Positions 11,379-22,556 of a stretch of DNA of 64,000 nucleotides are shown here, piece after piece. This DNA is from Isoetes taiwanensis (taxonomy: Eukaryota; Streptophyta; Lycopodiopsida; Isoetales; Isoetaceae). The notes under the pieces are model-generated. The model had not been told where the DNA came from. It made no database searches and was given only the letters and a program-made list of their open reading frames with translations. The translations under genes were made by a program, and so were the position numbers. The stretch spans positions 6,680,511-6,744,510 of the forward strand of contig JAJEKV010000040.1 in NCBI GenBank assembly GCA_021234155.1. Direction: 5' to 3'. The number at the start of each line of letters is the position of its first letter. Position 1 is the stretch's first letter.

Positions 11379-11582
11379 TGCAATACACCGGACGTGGACG
11401 TCCAGAGAGGGGTTGCATGCATCCATAAAGGGGTTGCATGCATCCCTAAGAGGTTGCATGCATGCATGGAGGGCTGCTAGCTATAAAGAGGCTCGGAGGA
11501 GAGCTCAAGGGGGCATTCAGTTTTCTGTGCTGAGCTCGTGGTTGGGTGGTGAGTATAGCTAGCACGTCATTTGTGCGTTTCA
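11379..11582 (+). repeat. 3' LTR of LTR1
   Basis: A 204-bp partner of 8920-9126 with the same TGCAATA start, triple 21-bp repeat, TATAAAG and TTTCA end. It is followed directly by the TCATT target duplication at 11583-11587. Confidence 0.93.
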
Positions 11583-12455
11583 TCATTCGTCCATTATCTT
11601 CATTTCGTCCGAGGCATGGGAGAAGCTCTAGATGGAGCATCGATCAAAGGAGGCGGCTTCCTCAGCGATAGGCGCTTAACAGACATTCAAAACAAGTACT
11701 TTACCTCATTCCTTTGCTTATTTCTTAGCAATTTGAGCTGCTTCAGTTTTACAAAACACAACCAAAAGACTCTTGTTTAAGTAATCGTTTGTAGTATCTA
11801 TCCGTTTCTGCTCTCTTGAACATTATATCTCATAGTTAAAAGTCAAGATTATTTCGTCTTGGTAAATGATCAGATAAGTCTAAAGTATTGCAAGTAGTGG
11901 CACTGGCGTTGCACAAGGTAGCAACCCAATTTTTAGGTTAAGCTCTACTACATTCCTATGTACTAGCACAACATGGCTGTATCTAATGCATTGGTACTAT
12001 CAAATGTATCTTTGATTCTATCTAACGTGTCTCTGACTCAAGGCGTGGAAGGAAAAAATCAAAATGAAAAAAATTTGGTCTCCGAATCAACTCATTGGTT
12101 TGCCAAGCTATTACGGCATGGTGAATCGCCTTTGATGCATGGTGAATGCAACCTCTACTCGGTAGATGGGTTCTTTTTCTTTGTTTTCATTTTCTTAGAA
12201 GCTTACAAATGATGCATATATTTCCAAACTTTTTTTGGCGGATAGATTAAGTTCTGCTCACATTTTCATACTCATTTGCCAAAAGGCGGTCTTGCCTCTG
12301 CCGAATAATTTTCGAGGTTACATGTATTACATCGTTAGTTGCTTTGGACATGCTTCATTATCACCCGGTTTGTATGTAGACTTCTGGGAAAATGAAGGGA
12401 AAAGGAAGGGGTCAATTTCAAGAACCACCCATTTAGGTACAAATCACGCATACAT
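11583..12455. repeat. Repeat unit copy A, right part
   Basis: Continues the unit interrupted by LTR1 and matches about 61232-62066 of copy B. Shared blocks include the gatggagcatcgatcaaagg word, the ctagcacaacatggctgtat stretch (about 11960) and the block up to agaaccaccca (12420). Similarity fades near 12455/62066. The target-site copy TCATT is at its left edge. No intact coding sequence is evident. Confidence 0.8.
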
Positions 12456-12639
12456 CCACGAAAACCAAACGATATTCCTCAGAGATCTTGGAAAACCCAA
12501 TTCGCGTTTTTCTAGAAAGAAACCTATCATGTTCTTGTAGATCTTTGAAAACCCAACCCATCTTTTTTTGTAGTATTGGAAACCAACTTTGAAATGGTTT
12601 GGTCTTACCTTCCAGTATCTTCTGACCCTCTCTGATCGA

Positions 12640-12852
12640 ACAGGAGGGATCAGGTTCACCATTAATGGACATTCATATTTCAATCTGGTTCTGATCTCCA
12701 ATGTTGGTGGAGCTGGAGATGTTAACTCTGTTTCCATAAAAGGATCCAACACAGGATGGCAGCCAATGTCCAGAAACTGGGGTCAGAATTGGCAGAGCAA
12801 TGCCCTTTTAGATGGCCAAAGCCTGTCTTTTATGGTTACAACAAGTGGTGAT
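12640..12852 (+). pseudogene. Alpha-expansin fragment (C-terminal domain)
   Basis: The frame reads [17 protein letters not shown], then [18 protein letters not shown], then [19 protein letters not shown] and ends SLSFMVTTS. These are diagnostic of the linker and carbohydrate-binding C-terminal domain (CBM63) of plant alpha-expansins, secreted wall-loosening proteins. The aromatic residues of the binding face (the W residues in the second motif) are kept. Homology starts abruptly at about 12640, without the preceding catalytic-like domain, and stops after VTTS, where a 22-bp tandem repeat takes over and a TGA follows. The normal C-terminal tail is missing. It is a gene fragment, possibly captured by a transposon. 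The fragment itself is well preserved, suggesting recent capture. Confidence 0.9.
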
Positions 12853-12934
12853 GTGGATGTACTTGAGTGATGATGTGGATGTACTTGAGTGATGATGTGG
12901 ATGACATTTGGCATTTTGAAGATGATGTGGATGA
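12850..12934. repeat. 22-bp tandem repeat at the break of the expansin fragment
   Basis: Two exact adjacent copies of a 22-bp word beginning gatgtggatgtacttgag are followed by degenerate gatgtggatga copies. The array starts exactly where expansin similarity ends, so it marks the truncation point. Confidence 0.85.
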
Positions 12935-13996
12935 TTTGGCATAATCTTTGGCACTTGTGCACATACACATTAGGATTTTGTGCAACATCTTGGGAAATTT
13001 GATTTTTCAAATTTGTTTAGAAAAAATGTACACTTTCTCTCTCTAGATTTGTCTTTAGAGAGAGAAAATGGTCTTAGACCTTAGGAATAGCCAAATTGGG
13101 TGGAGTTTTTTGCATTTTCTTAAGAAAGTGGATGAATAATGGGTATGTGATCTGCTTTGACTAGAAAAAAGAAACTTTGCCAACCTTTGGCTAGGGGAAA
13201 TTGTAATGGAGTATGGAGATAGGAAGTATGAAGCATGATAGGTGTTTCATAAATGGGATCAAGATGGTAGGAACATAAAAGAAGCCTTGAAAATGGAATT
13301 CATGCCAAAATGACTTGGATCTAGCCACATACCAATGAATCTTGAGGGGTCTTCCAAACTCTAACAAGGGTCTTCAATTTAGGATCAAATCTTCTTGCTT
13401 GAATCTCAACTTCCTTGCCATACTTGTATGATGCCCAATCAATGTTCTCCCTTGGTTCTTCATCACAAATGTCTCTCGAGAGTCTTTAAAGGTAGATATC
13501 TTCAATTCTGTTGCTTGATTAGCTCACGCACACATGTGTCAAACTAAATGTTAGCCAAAGGTGTAGTTCATGCAAATTGCTCTTCTAAGGGAATTAAAGA
13601 GAGGCGATTTTTCGCCAAATGCCGAATTTTTGGGACATTTACAAAAAAATGTGACCATTGAATAGAACATTTTTCAAAATAAGGATTTTTTCGCCATGTC
13701 GAAAGGGGGAAATCCTGACGTGACGATTCAATTTGAGAAATTCTCTTGCCGGTGAACTGATTCGCCTTGATTGAAGAAGGATGGGGCAGTCTTTTCAAAG
13801 AAGCCTTAAATCGCCATGTTTACACCTTCCGGCATTTGCAATTTTCAATTAGGGCTTTTTAGCTATGGAGTTTTCGTATATCCTGTTAGCTCAGCATTGA
13901 TCATATCAAGCACATGTTTGAGCATAGATTTCATACATATGCTGCTTCTCCTTATTAGATTGCTTATTGAATCATAGGGATGAATATTTTTTGTAG
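12935..13996. other. No gene seen; small hairpin
   Basis: No recognisable coding sequence. A short inverted repeat (tttctctctctaga / tttagagagagaaa) lies at 13034-13067. Confidence 0.5.
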
Positions 13997-14754
13997 ACAA
14001 ATCACTGAAAACGTCACAAGTTAAGAGCAAAATTGAGGTCTTATATTGCAAAACCATTACTGATGAGTCACAGATAGCTCATACCCGATATACCCAATGT
14101 AATCTGAGAACTTCAGTTGGCTTTGGAATTGCTCAGGTGATAAAGTTTCTATTTATTTACTAGTCATACGGATTATGGATCTATGTACATCAATAAGTAA
14201 TCAGATTTGCTGCTCTTGTTAGGAAGTTGCTTGGACATTATTTGGTGTTGTTTCTACAGTTCAGATAGTACGAGATTCTCCTGGCATGTAAGTTCAAGAG
14301 ATTCAATCTGTGTTTTGGTTAATCATTGTGCTTTACTTTAATCTCAAATAGCTTCATTTTTGTTTAATCACTGTATAGTAGATCTATGTTTTCAACCTCC
14401 TATTCATATTTTAGCATTTATTATTATTATAAGGTGCATAAGATGATAATTTTGAAGCTTCAACAGAGGCAAATTGATCTCCTCACGAAATTTCAAGCTC
14501 AAACCCTTGTTGATAGGCTGGTTAATCCCCAATTGAGTTCTGGCAGTGCTACAATCCTCTCTAAAGGCCAAAGGGATGCATGTCTCAATATCTAACTTGC
14601 CTCTATGTTTCTTTAGCAAGCCTTCACCTCTTTAGTGAACTCCCTGAGTCCGATTTGGAAAAATATTGCAGACCTTAATTTCTTCGTGGAACAAGTCCAA
14701 AGCCTTATGGCAGTGTTCTTTGAAAAACTTCCATTATTTCCTTATACTAGATAG
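13997..14754 (+). pseudogene. 3' part of an unidentified spliced gene (four candidate exons)
   Basis: Splice-like signals bracket protein-like segments. Exon a, 13997-14136, follows attttttgtag and ends GFGIAQ before gtgataaag. Exon b, 14223-14287, follows ctcttgttag, reads EVAWTLFGVVSTVQIVRDS and ends before gtaagt. The a-b join keeps phase 0. Exon c, about 14446-14571, reads LKLQQRQIDLLTKFQAQ, but I could not phase it cleanly to b. Exon d, 14617-14754, follows tttctttag, reads AFTSLVNSLSPIWKNIADL and ends at TAG. I do not recognise the protein. The 5' exons are not visible and the phasing problem suggests a fragment, but it could also be the tail of a live gene with another acceptor. The hAT transposase starts only about 60-150 bp downstream. 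Confidence 0.45.
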
Positions 14755-14813
14755 CAGCAATACTTTCAAATTATTTTAAATTCTATTTACTCCGTGACTG
14801 ACTTGGCTGGTAT

Positions 14814-15480
14814 ATGGCATTTATCTTCTTTTACAGCAAAGAATGTCACGACAAAGAAGAATTAGTGATTATGCAAGTGTATCTAAGGATGTACATCCCA
14901 GTTACAATGAGTGGCAATGATATTGGTTTGGAGACTTCAATGGATGCACTACCAAATGAGCTACCAAATGTTATGCCTTCAGACAATGCTCCTTTTGAAT
15001 CTTCTAGAAGCTTGCGGAAAAAAAGAAAGAACACATATGTTATTGGCCGTTGCTTCAGAGAAGATTGGCTAACAGAGTTTCCTTACATTGAACATGCCAT
15101 TATAAATGGAGATGAGTGGGTGAGATGCAAAGTATGCATGTGGGCACGTTAAAGGGATGTTCTTATGCAATGCAAGTATGACACTGTCATGAAACACCAT
15201 GGTAAGAAGAGGTCCATGGTACGAGCCAATGATGGTGAGCAACAAGAGGTAATTAAATGGATTTCAGAAAACAAGCATAGGCAATACGTAGATGAGTATA
15301 GTAGGGAGCTGTTGTTGATAGAGCAAAAGAAGAAAAAGGAAACTCCATTACATATGTCATTTTCTAGACAAGATAAGTTGAACTTTGAATCGAGCTGTCT
15401 GCTGAAAAATGGTAAGCCAATGAGAGACTATGCAAAAATGCGGTGTTTTTTACTTGCCCAAAAAGTTCTGAACTGTCCTA
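14814..15480 (+). pseudogene. hAT transposase, N-terminal part (split by Helitron)
   Basis: This is the N-terminal part of a plant hAT-superfamily transposase of the DUF4371/ZNF862-like type. FREDWLTEFPYIEHAI leads into a BED/TTF-type zinc-finger region with WVRCKVC and, downstream, the MKHHGKKR histidines. One in-frame TAA (15150-15152) interrupts it after the second cysteine and the frame then continues. The likely true start is the ATG at 14887 or 14908 rather than 14814. The coding frame stops abruptly at ...VLNCP at 15479, one base before the Helitron 5' end. It resumes at 24183 with HWSDSAGW in the same frame. Confidence 0.88.
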
Positions 15481-15482
15481 TC

Positions 15483-16418
15483 CTTTATTATAAAGTTTTA
15501 ATATATGTCGTGCATAAAACCCTAAAATTTTGACGGCTCAGATTTGATCTTAAATTTAGTTCGACGGGCTTATTTCAGACAGACTCCCGTTCTTTTTCTT
15601 GCGAACCCGTAGGGCATCAAGAGGCTGGATAGCAAGTCGAAAGGTTTACAAGAGAGGTTTTATGATGATTTGGCGATGATTTCCTTAGGATTATTTGGGA
15701 TGGCTTATCTTTACAAGGCGGGGTTTTATGATTGAAAGCTTACGGATAAATTTACGCATCGGTGGCGCTATTCATTGTGTTTTGAGTGGGCTAGATTCTG
15801 CATTCGATATAACAAGTAAGATCAAGATTTCCATGGGTGTAGCAAGAGAGAGTCCACGAAGTGAGCAGTTTCAAATATTTGGGGTTAATCGGCGGCGGCA
15901 GAATGTTAAGTCCGGGATTTCAGCAGAGGCTTCCATCAGCGGCAGAATGTTAAGTCTTCCATTTCTCGACAGAGGTTCTTTGAAGCGAGGGTAGAATCCA
16001 ATAGGTAAATCCGGTCCGAGCAATGGCTCGGTCCAAAGTTTCTGGTTTTGGTCGGGTTGAGAATTTCGGCGGGTAAACATGGAATATCAAACACTTTTTC
16101 TCCTTCAACAACTCAAAAGGTGGATGTTCTTCTTGCAGGGTAAATCCTGGGCGTGTGCCTTCTTTAAATGGATTCATCTTTGCTTTTAGCAGAGGCTTCG
16201 AATTGCATTTGTTGGACTAACGTACTGCTATAGTCAATAGCCAGTTTTACACCAGGTAGCAAACCGTATTCTTTATTACCTACCATTGTTTCAAACCTAT
16301 TACTCTTTTATCTATTGCATCTTTTCCTTCTTACCTATTGTTTTTATATTGTATGATTTTTAAATGTCCATCCACCTTTCCGAGCTAGAATGCTAAAACT
16401 TGAAGGGTCTGGACAAAT
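15483..16418. other. Helitron interior, left: no gene seen
   Basis: No recognisable protein. A word ggcagaatgttaagtc occurs twice (about 15897 and 15942), making a local duplication. The rest is unassigned. Confidence 0.4.
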
Positions 16419-16622
16419 GTGGTTTCTCCTCAATCTTTTTGCCTGATCACTTTTGTGCTTCCTGAAGGTAACAGACCCATCCTGCATGGTAGAGGCAATT
16501 TTGGCAGGGATATTCACACTTTTTATTTCCACCTTCCATCGGATCTTAAGAAATGGCCGCCTGAAGCATTCCAGATGGATTTTTTTGTAATGCAGTATGC
16601 CCTTCTTTTTTATCTTTGTTAA
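16419..16622 (+). pseudogene. Exon-like segment a in the Helitron, unidentified
   Basis: An open stretch reads NRPILHGRGNFGRDIHTFYF and continues HLPSDLKKWPPEAFQMDFFV, with ordinary amino-acid composition rather than low complexity. A caggtat-like acceptor or donor context follows near 16593. I do not recognise the protein. Helitrons often carry exons of host genes, and with segment b this would fit such a capture. Confidence is low because only one frame and no homology support it. Confidence 0.35.
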
Positions 16623-16686
16623 AGTGCGTTTTATATGAATATCACGATTATCTTAGTCAAACTTTTATTGCTTATGTCTTTGCCAG

Positions 16687-16923
16687 GTTATGGGATGTAT
16701 AACTTTGGCGTGGTTTGCAAAGGTTGGTGCCATACTTTTGCATTTGGAATTGGTTCCTTTGGGCCCAAATTGCTCAAAACAGAGCATCCACATTTACGGA
16801 ATGGCGTTACGGTTTTGTCCTCCCCAGATCACACATTTCCATACAAAGTCCGGATGGTTGTCTTTGAGATCAATATGAGACCTTGCCAACAAAGGAATGC
16901 AAAGCCCCACCAAGAGATGGAAG
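16687..16923 (+). pseudogene. Exon-like segment b in the Helitron, unidentified
   Basis: Bounded by a classical acceptor (tttgccag, 16679-16686) and a strong donor (AAG|gtaagta at 16924). The 237 bp are open throughout, reading YGMYNFGVVCKGWCHTFAFG and ending NAKPHQEME. Length is divisible by three. I do not recognise the protein. A second frame is also open for most of the length, which weakens the case. Most likely a captured exon in the Helitron cargo. Confidence 0.45.
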
Positions 16924-19900
16924 GTAAGTAATAGGCGATGATTGGTTTTTATTGCCATATTTGTTGTAAATTAGTTCAGATTTCTTGCCTTTTACAACTA
17001 ATTTTATTGACATCTGTTTGAAGCAAGACGTAGAGGTTTTCTTCTGGCACTTTGTTTTGCTTCTATCTCATGTGGATTTGTTTTCTCATCTTTGTTTTCG
17101 ACATGCATGCGGTCAAACATATTCTTCTTGCGTACAATTAGATATCTACTCAAGCATGAAATAAAAGGTACATCATACATTAGAACACACCATTTTTTCT
17201 GCTTCTTTTTATTCACATTGTTGTCGAATGTGGAATTATCATAAAGATTTTATTATCATGTTAAATCAGGGTTATGTGATATATTGTGCCATGCTAATAC
17301 ATCTGCCCTTCCTCATTCGTCTGAGTTCTGGATGTTAGCTTGCTTTATGTTCTATGCATATATGTTTGATGACATGGTTCTCTTTAAAACCGTTGACTTT
17401 ATATGAAAAAATGTGCGCTTCCCGGTATGTCCAGATCTATATAAAACATCCCATATTTTGGGCTCTTCGATGCCCTTCTTTTCTTCAACCTATTGCGCCA
17501 CTCAATCCAGGTAATAAAATGTCTTAGGGAGGTTATTTTGCATATCCTACTTTTATGTTTATGTAGAAATTTGTAGCTTCATACATTTTGTTGGAGACAA
17601 TTCCTTAGTAAAGACCATATACTAGAATAAAAAACAAAATATAAACTGAAGATTTTTAAATGAATTAGGATTTAGTTGCAAGGTGTAGATTTGTGAATGT
17701 TCCCAGATAGTTTTCAATATAAGGGGCGTTAAGGTGTATCTGAGTTGTTCAACCCAAAAGAGAAACTACTTCTATCTTCTTAACTACTCTCAGCAATTAT
17801 TATTTGTCATGAAAAAGTCAGCGAATAAAATTCAAGGCTTAAATTTTTGATGATCCACATTTGGCACTCCTTTTGCAAGAATGGAACATATTTGGCATGC
17901 CTTCTTTGTCCATATAGTCGATGTAAAGTAAATTGAATTTATTACAAAATTGTACAAAGTTGTTCATGTGAGTTGGGGGAATTTATTATAGAATTGTACA
18001 AAATATTTGAATATGCATAAAAAGGCTTAAAATGTGAGGCGGGAACTTAGAGTTGTCTAACCAAGAGCAATTGTAACTATTGTACAGAGCACTACATTTT
18101 AGTAGTTAGTACCCCGCAAATTGTAAGTCTTTGATACTTCTGCTTCCTATTATCTATTTGGAATCTCGCCCATGAGTTAACAAGACCCATAACATTTTGG
18201 TCTTCCAAATTGCATTCTCGATACATTTGCACGGTCTTTTCAATTGCATTTCTGATACATTTGCATGGTCTGCTTGAAGAGAATAATTGCATCAATAGCT
18301 AATCGTTGTTGCTTAATTTATCCTTCATCAGGTGTGTTGAAAGCTCATATATATCTTCAAAGGATATGGGTTGGCAAGAAGCGTAAGTTTTGCTTACTCT
18401 AAATCCATCGTAATTTCAAACTGTGTTAGCACCAGACATAATCTTCTTTTATGCAATTTATTACAATGCATTTCCTTCAATGAGCTATTTTTCTCTTATT
18501 ATCACTCACCTGAGTGGCGAATTTATTGTTGTACAAAGTATGTTGGTGACTAACAATATAGAAATTGTGAAACCATTGAGTGGGACCATTTTAGTCCTAC
18601 AGATATGGAAACAAAGTAGTGAGATTTGTTAAACTACAAGTACAATTGATAGAAGACATCCAGATTCAAAAGCATATCAATGCTCTTAGAAAAAGAGTCC
18701 ATTTCATAAAGTGGTATGTTAGCATAAAGTTAACATACCATTGAGATAAATATGCACAAACGTTTGTATGTAGGGCTAAAGTTCTAACTGCCACGTTACC
18801 TTTTTGTGTGCCTCTAAAAACAACAATGATAAGGAAAAAACAGGCCAAGGAAAAACCACCATCCCAACTTTGTGCTTGAGCTTGGCTTTCTATAGTAATG
18901 TGAAAAATTAATACATTAGCAAGGGTTCAAATCCCATGGGCATAACAACTAAAAAAGTATGGCATAATAGCAACTAAAATTATTGTGAAGGCAACTACGG
19001 ATCAATTAACAACTTCCCAAAAATTGTCTCATTGCCTCATCAAAAAATTGTCTCATTGAAAAAATGAAAAGCATCTAGCCTTAAAGGGTCGCCCAAGAAA
19101 AACTCTTAGAAGATAAGTAGGGACACCTTCCATGACCATGTCTTCTCGAGCAAAGAGCATATCAGATAAGACAATATCAACATTCCGGGTTGCTATATTG
19201 TTGCTATAGTGATCGATCCAAATTCATGTCTTTTGTCAACGGCTAAATTTATGCCCTTTTTCCTTCTAATCAAAACATCAACCCACCACCATGAGTTGAT
19301 GCGGCGGAGAACACTATCTAACAACATGAGAAAAAATGCAAGAGATAAGCGAAAAAAAAAGGGGGAACAAAATTAAAGAAGTGGAAGGGCTTTTTAGGAA
19401 GAAAACAATGGAAATTCATCAAAAAAGTCTACTCAATCCAAGGGCACTTCGATGCACATGCATTTGCGGCTGACCTCTAATACTTAGAAACAAACATAGA
19501 AGACATTAAAAGAAGTCTTGCCAATGCATCAAGTCGTCTAGGCCCAAGGACACAAATGTGGAAGCTTCCGAGAGTGATGAATTGGAAAGCAAGCTAGATA
19601 ATCAATTAAAGGATAATGCATGAGTGATGAGCCAAGACCTCAATATCACTGTTAACATTTATTGGTCCCCAACTTATGCTCCAAAGAACGCTGGCAATCA
19701 TATTACAAGCAGGCTCCAGATCCCCGATTTTCTTCCCTGTTACTAGAACCTCCCTTTTTCTCTTTATATAGAGACACACTTTGCGTCTAGAGCTGGCCAA
19801 GCGATCCGAGACATCAAAGCAAACCAATTTTGTCTATGCATCTTAGGGCGAGGCAGTTCAACAAGAATCCCTACTTTTCTGAATTTCTTTTCCAATTTTA

Positions 19901-20038
19901 TACAATCACATAGAAAGCTCCACCAACCGGGGGTAATTTTCTAGTCTTATATTATAATGTTATACCGTAAGTCCCAGAGGCATTGAGCCCTAATTTGAAT
20001 GGCTAAGATCATCCAAAGGTCAAGTTTTCAAGACAACT
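16924..20038. other. Helitron interior, middle: no gene seen
   Basis: AT-rich, without recognisable proteins. A 33-35-bp tandem duplication (aattgcattctcgatacatttgc, in two parts) lies at 18207-18272. Remaining short open frames look random. A ggttcaaatcc word at 18924-18934 resembles a tRNA B box but has no tRNA around it. Confidence 0.45.
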
Positions 20039-20075
20039 TTACCACCGCCGATTGGTCATGTTTTGATTCTTTATG

Positions 20076-21835
20076 GGGAAAAGGGTAGGAAAAGGGTGAA
20101 AAGGTAAAGGAGGAGGAAAGAGAGAACATGAAGGGGAAAAAGACACCTGAAAAGGGAAATGAGAAAGGGAAAAAGGTGGGGATAAAAATGTATGGGAAAA
20201 GGGAAAAGGAAAGAAAAAATCAAAAGGGAGGGGGGAAGGGAACCTGAGAAATGGGCACGAGGAAAAGGGGAAGAGGTAAAGGGGAAAAGGGAAGGGGAAA
20301 TAGCATAGAAAAAAGGGAAAGAGTGGGGAAAAGGATGAAGAATGGGAAAAGGAATGAAAAAAAAAAAAGCATGGGAAAGGGAAAAAGAGCATGGGAAAAA
20401 GGAGAAAAAGGGAAAGGGTATGGAAAGAAGAAAATGGAAGGGAAAAATGGCATTGAAAAGGAAAAGAGAGAGGGAAAGGGAAGGGAAAAGGGGCACCGAG
20501 AAAAGGAAAAGAGTTAAATATTGGGAAAATGATGAAAAGGGCAGGGAAAAAGGAGAACAAGAAATGGATGGGAAGAAGGGAAAAAAGGGAAAGTGACAGG
20601 AGAAAGAAACAGGGAGGGGCAAAGGAGAAAATAGAACTTGGAAAAAGGGCATTACAAAAAGGGAAGAGGGAAATGAGAAAAGGGAAGGGGCAAAAGGGCA
20701 TGAAAAAGAAGGGAAGAGAAAAAGGGTCAAGAAAGGGGAAAAAAGGAAGCGAAAAAAGAAAAGGGGGAAGAGCAAAAGGGCGGGGAAAAAAAGGAAAACG
20801 AGTTTAGAAAAATAGAAAAGAGAAAAAACGTGGGAAGGGCATGGGAAAAGGAAAGGAAGGGAGAAAGGGTGAAGGAAAGAGAAAAATGGCACAAGTAAAA
20901 GAGGAAGAATGAAAGGATCGGGAAAGGAGGAAACCAAAAAGAAAAAAGTCCCTCAGAAAAAGGGAAAGGGAAAAAGACCGAGAAAAGAAAAAGACGCAAA
21001 GGGTCAGAAAAGGAGAAAAAGGGAGGGGAGAAGGGGAATAGGAGAAGGGTGAGGAGCAAGGAATTGAAAAAGAAGAAGACGAATGAGAAAGGGGCACGAA
21101 AAAAAAAAAGGAAGAGGGAAAGTGCGAGGAAAGGGGAAAAAGAGCATGGGAAAAGAGAAAAGAAAAAAAGAAAAAGGAAAAGGAGGAAAGGGGAAAGTGG
21201 AAAAGGGAAAAGGGAGAGAGGGTGCGGAAAGGAGGAAAAGAGGCAAAAAAAAGGTAGAAAAGGAAATGGAAAGAGGGCGTAAGAAAAGTGAAAATGAAAA
21301 GAAGGGGAAAGGAAAGGAAAAAGGGCATGGGGAAAAGTGGAAGGGTGGCGAAATAATGAAAAAGAAAGTGAAAGAAAAATTAAAAACGAAGGCGGAAAGG
21401 GGGGAAGGGAAGGGAAAATGGGCACGAAGAAAAGAGGAGAGGGAAATGGAAAAAGAGAAGCAGGAAGGGCAAAGGATAAAGAGGAAGAGGATGGGGAAAG
21501 GAAGAAAAGGGCACATGAAAAGGTGGGGAAAATGGAACTAAAAAAAAGTGCATGGGAAAAGGGAAAGTGAAAAGGAAAAAAAAAAAGAGGGGAAAAGGAA
21601 AGGGAAAAATAGGAAGGATGGGAAAAGGATGAAAGGGCAGGGAAAAGTCCTAAAAAAAACAAAGGCAACAAGGAAAAGGGAAAGGGGAAAAGAAGGAGAA
21701 GTGGTAAAAAAAAGGAAACAAAATAGAGAAGGGAAAAGAAGACGGTAGGAAAAACTCAAAAAAAAGGAAAAGCAAAAATGAGGAAAAAGGGAAATTTGGG
21801 ATAGAGCAAAAAGCAAAGGGAAAAGGAAGGGTGTC
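20076..21835. repeat. 1.76-kb purine-only (A/G) tract
   Basis: Nearly every base on the + strand is A or G, with rare C and T mostly inside recurring gggcatggga or gggcacgag words. The base pattern is a degenerate aaaggg/gggaaaa repeat. The recurring 'gggca' words suggest a decayed higher-order repeat. All long open frames here (K/E/G-rich on +, F/P/S/L-rich on -) are by-products of the composition and are not genes. Such mirror-like homopurine tracts can form triplex (H-DNA) in vitro, but whether this one does is unknown. Confidence 0.95.
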
Positions 21836-22329
21836 GAATGCACAAAAACCTCTTAAAGCTCAACAATACTGGGCTTGGTTTCTATTATATTAGATTTATG
21901 AGAAGGAGTCCGAAATGAATGTGGTTTTGCCACACAAGTTTAATATATGCTCAAAGAACGCCAAAGGCACCATTATTACTAGTATATTATGCGCTTTGCA
22001 CAAGGATTATATGTTCAGATTAACCACAACATATTAAAAAATGGAAAGTAATGTTTGAGTTGTTCTGTCTAGCAAATATTATAAATATTATAATGACATA
22101 GCTAATCCCTAAAAACAATACAAGTGTTAACATTAACATATCAGCTTATAATATGTAGCACAATAACAGGGGGTTAGTTTTAGATTTTTATACGTTTTTT
22201 CACATGGTTTTTCTATGATTTCGTTGTTGTATTCGTTGAGGTGTACTAAATAGTATTTCTAGAGTGCACCCTTTATGGGCCGTTGATTTTCGTTGGTTGG
22301 AACAATCCGAGGGTTGTTGTCTTTCTCTG
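21836..22329. other. Helitron interior: no gene seen
   Basis: AT-rich spacer between the purine tract and the TG-rich microsatellite. No supported feature. Confidence 0.45.
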
Positions 22330-22556
22330 CATGTGTTTGTGCATGAACACTGCGCATGTGTATGCATGTGCATGTGCACATGCATGTGCATGTGTGTGCA
22401 TGTGCATGTTCATGTGCATGTGCATGTATATGCATGTGCATGTGTATTGTGCATGTGCAAGTGCAAGTGCAAGTGCAAGTGCAAGTGCAAGTGCAAGTGC
22501 AAGTGCATGTGCATGTGCATGTGTGCATGTGTGTGCATGTGTGCATATGCATGTGT
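22330..22556. repeat. Compound microsatellite (TGCATG)n and (GTGCAA)n
   Basis: Alternating tgcatg words at 22330-22446 are followed by about ten uninterrupted gtgcaa units (about 22447-22506) and then tgcatg again. It is alternating purine-pyrimidine sequence with many gcatgc palindromes. The Cys/Met/His-rich open frames across it are artefacts. Confidence 0.95.

Larger units (their letters stand above)
8920..11582 (+). mobile_element. LTR1: Ty3 chromovirus, internally deleted, complete ends
   Basis: This is a structurally complete LTR retrotransposon. It has direct LTRs 8920-9126 and 11379-11582 starting TGCAATA and ending TTTCA. A 5-bp target duplication TCATT sits at 8915-8919 and 11583-11587. 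The primer site starts at 9128, and the purine tract abuts the 3' LTR. The 2.25-kb interior keeps traces of gag, protease, integrase and a chromodomain, in that order. Most of reverse transcriptase and RNase H is missing and the frames are broken. It could not move on its own. The empty site is seen in copy B near 61221-61245. Confidence 0.93.

Noticed and set aside
18920-18940. Possible tRNA from ggttcaaatcc
   Set aside because: No tRNA stems fold around it.
20039-21843. Long open frames up to 314 codons on - and 152 on +
   Set aside because: They translate a purine-only tract into F/P/S/L or K/E/G strings. Several frames are open at once and no domain is present.
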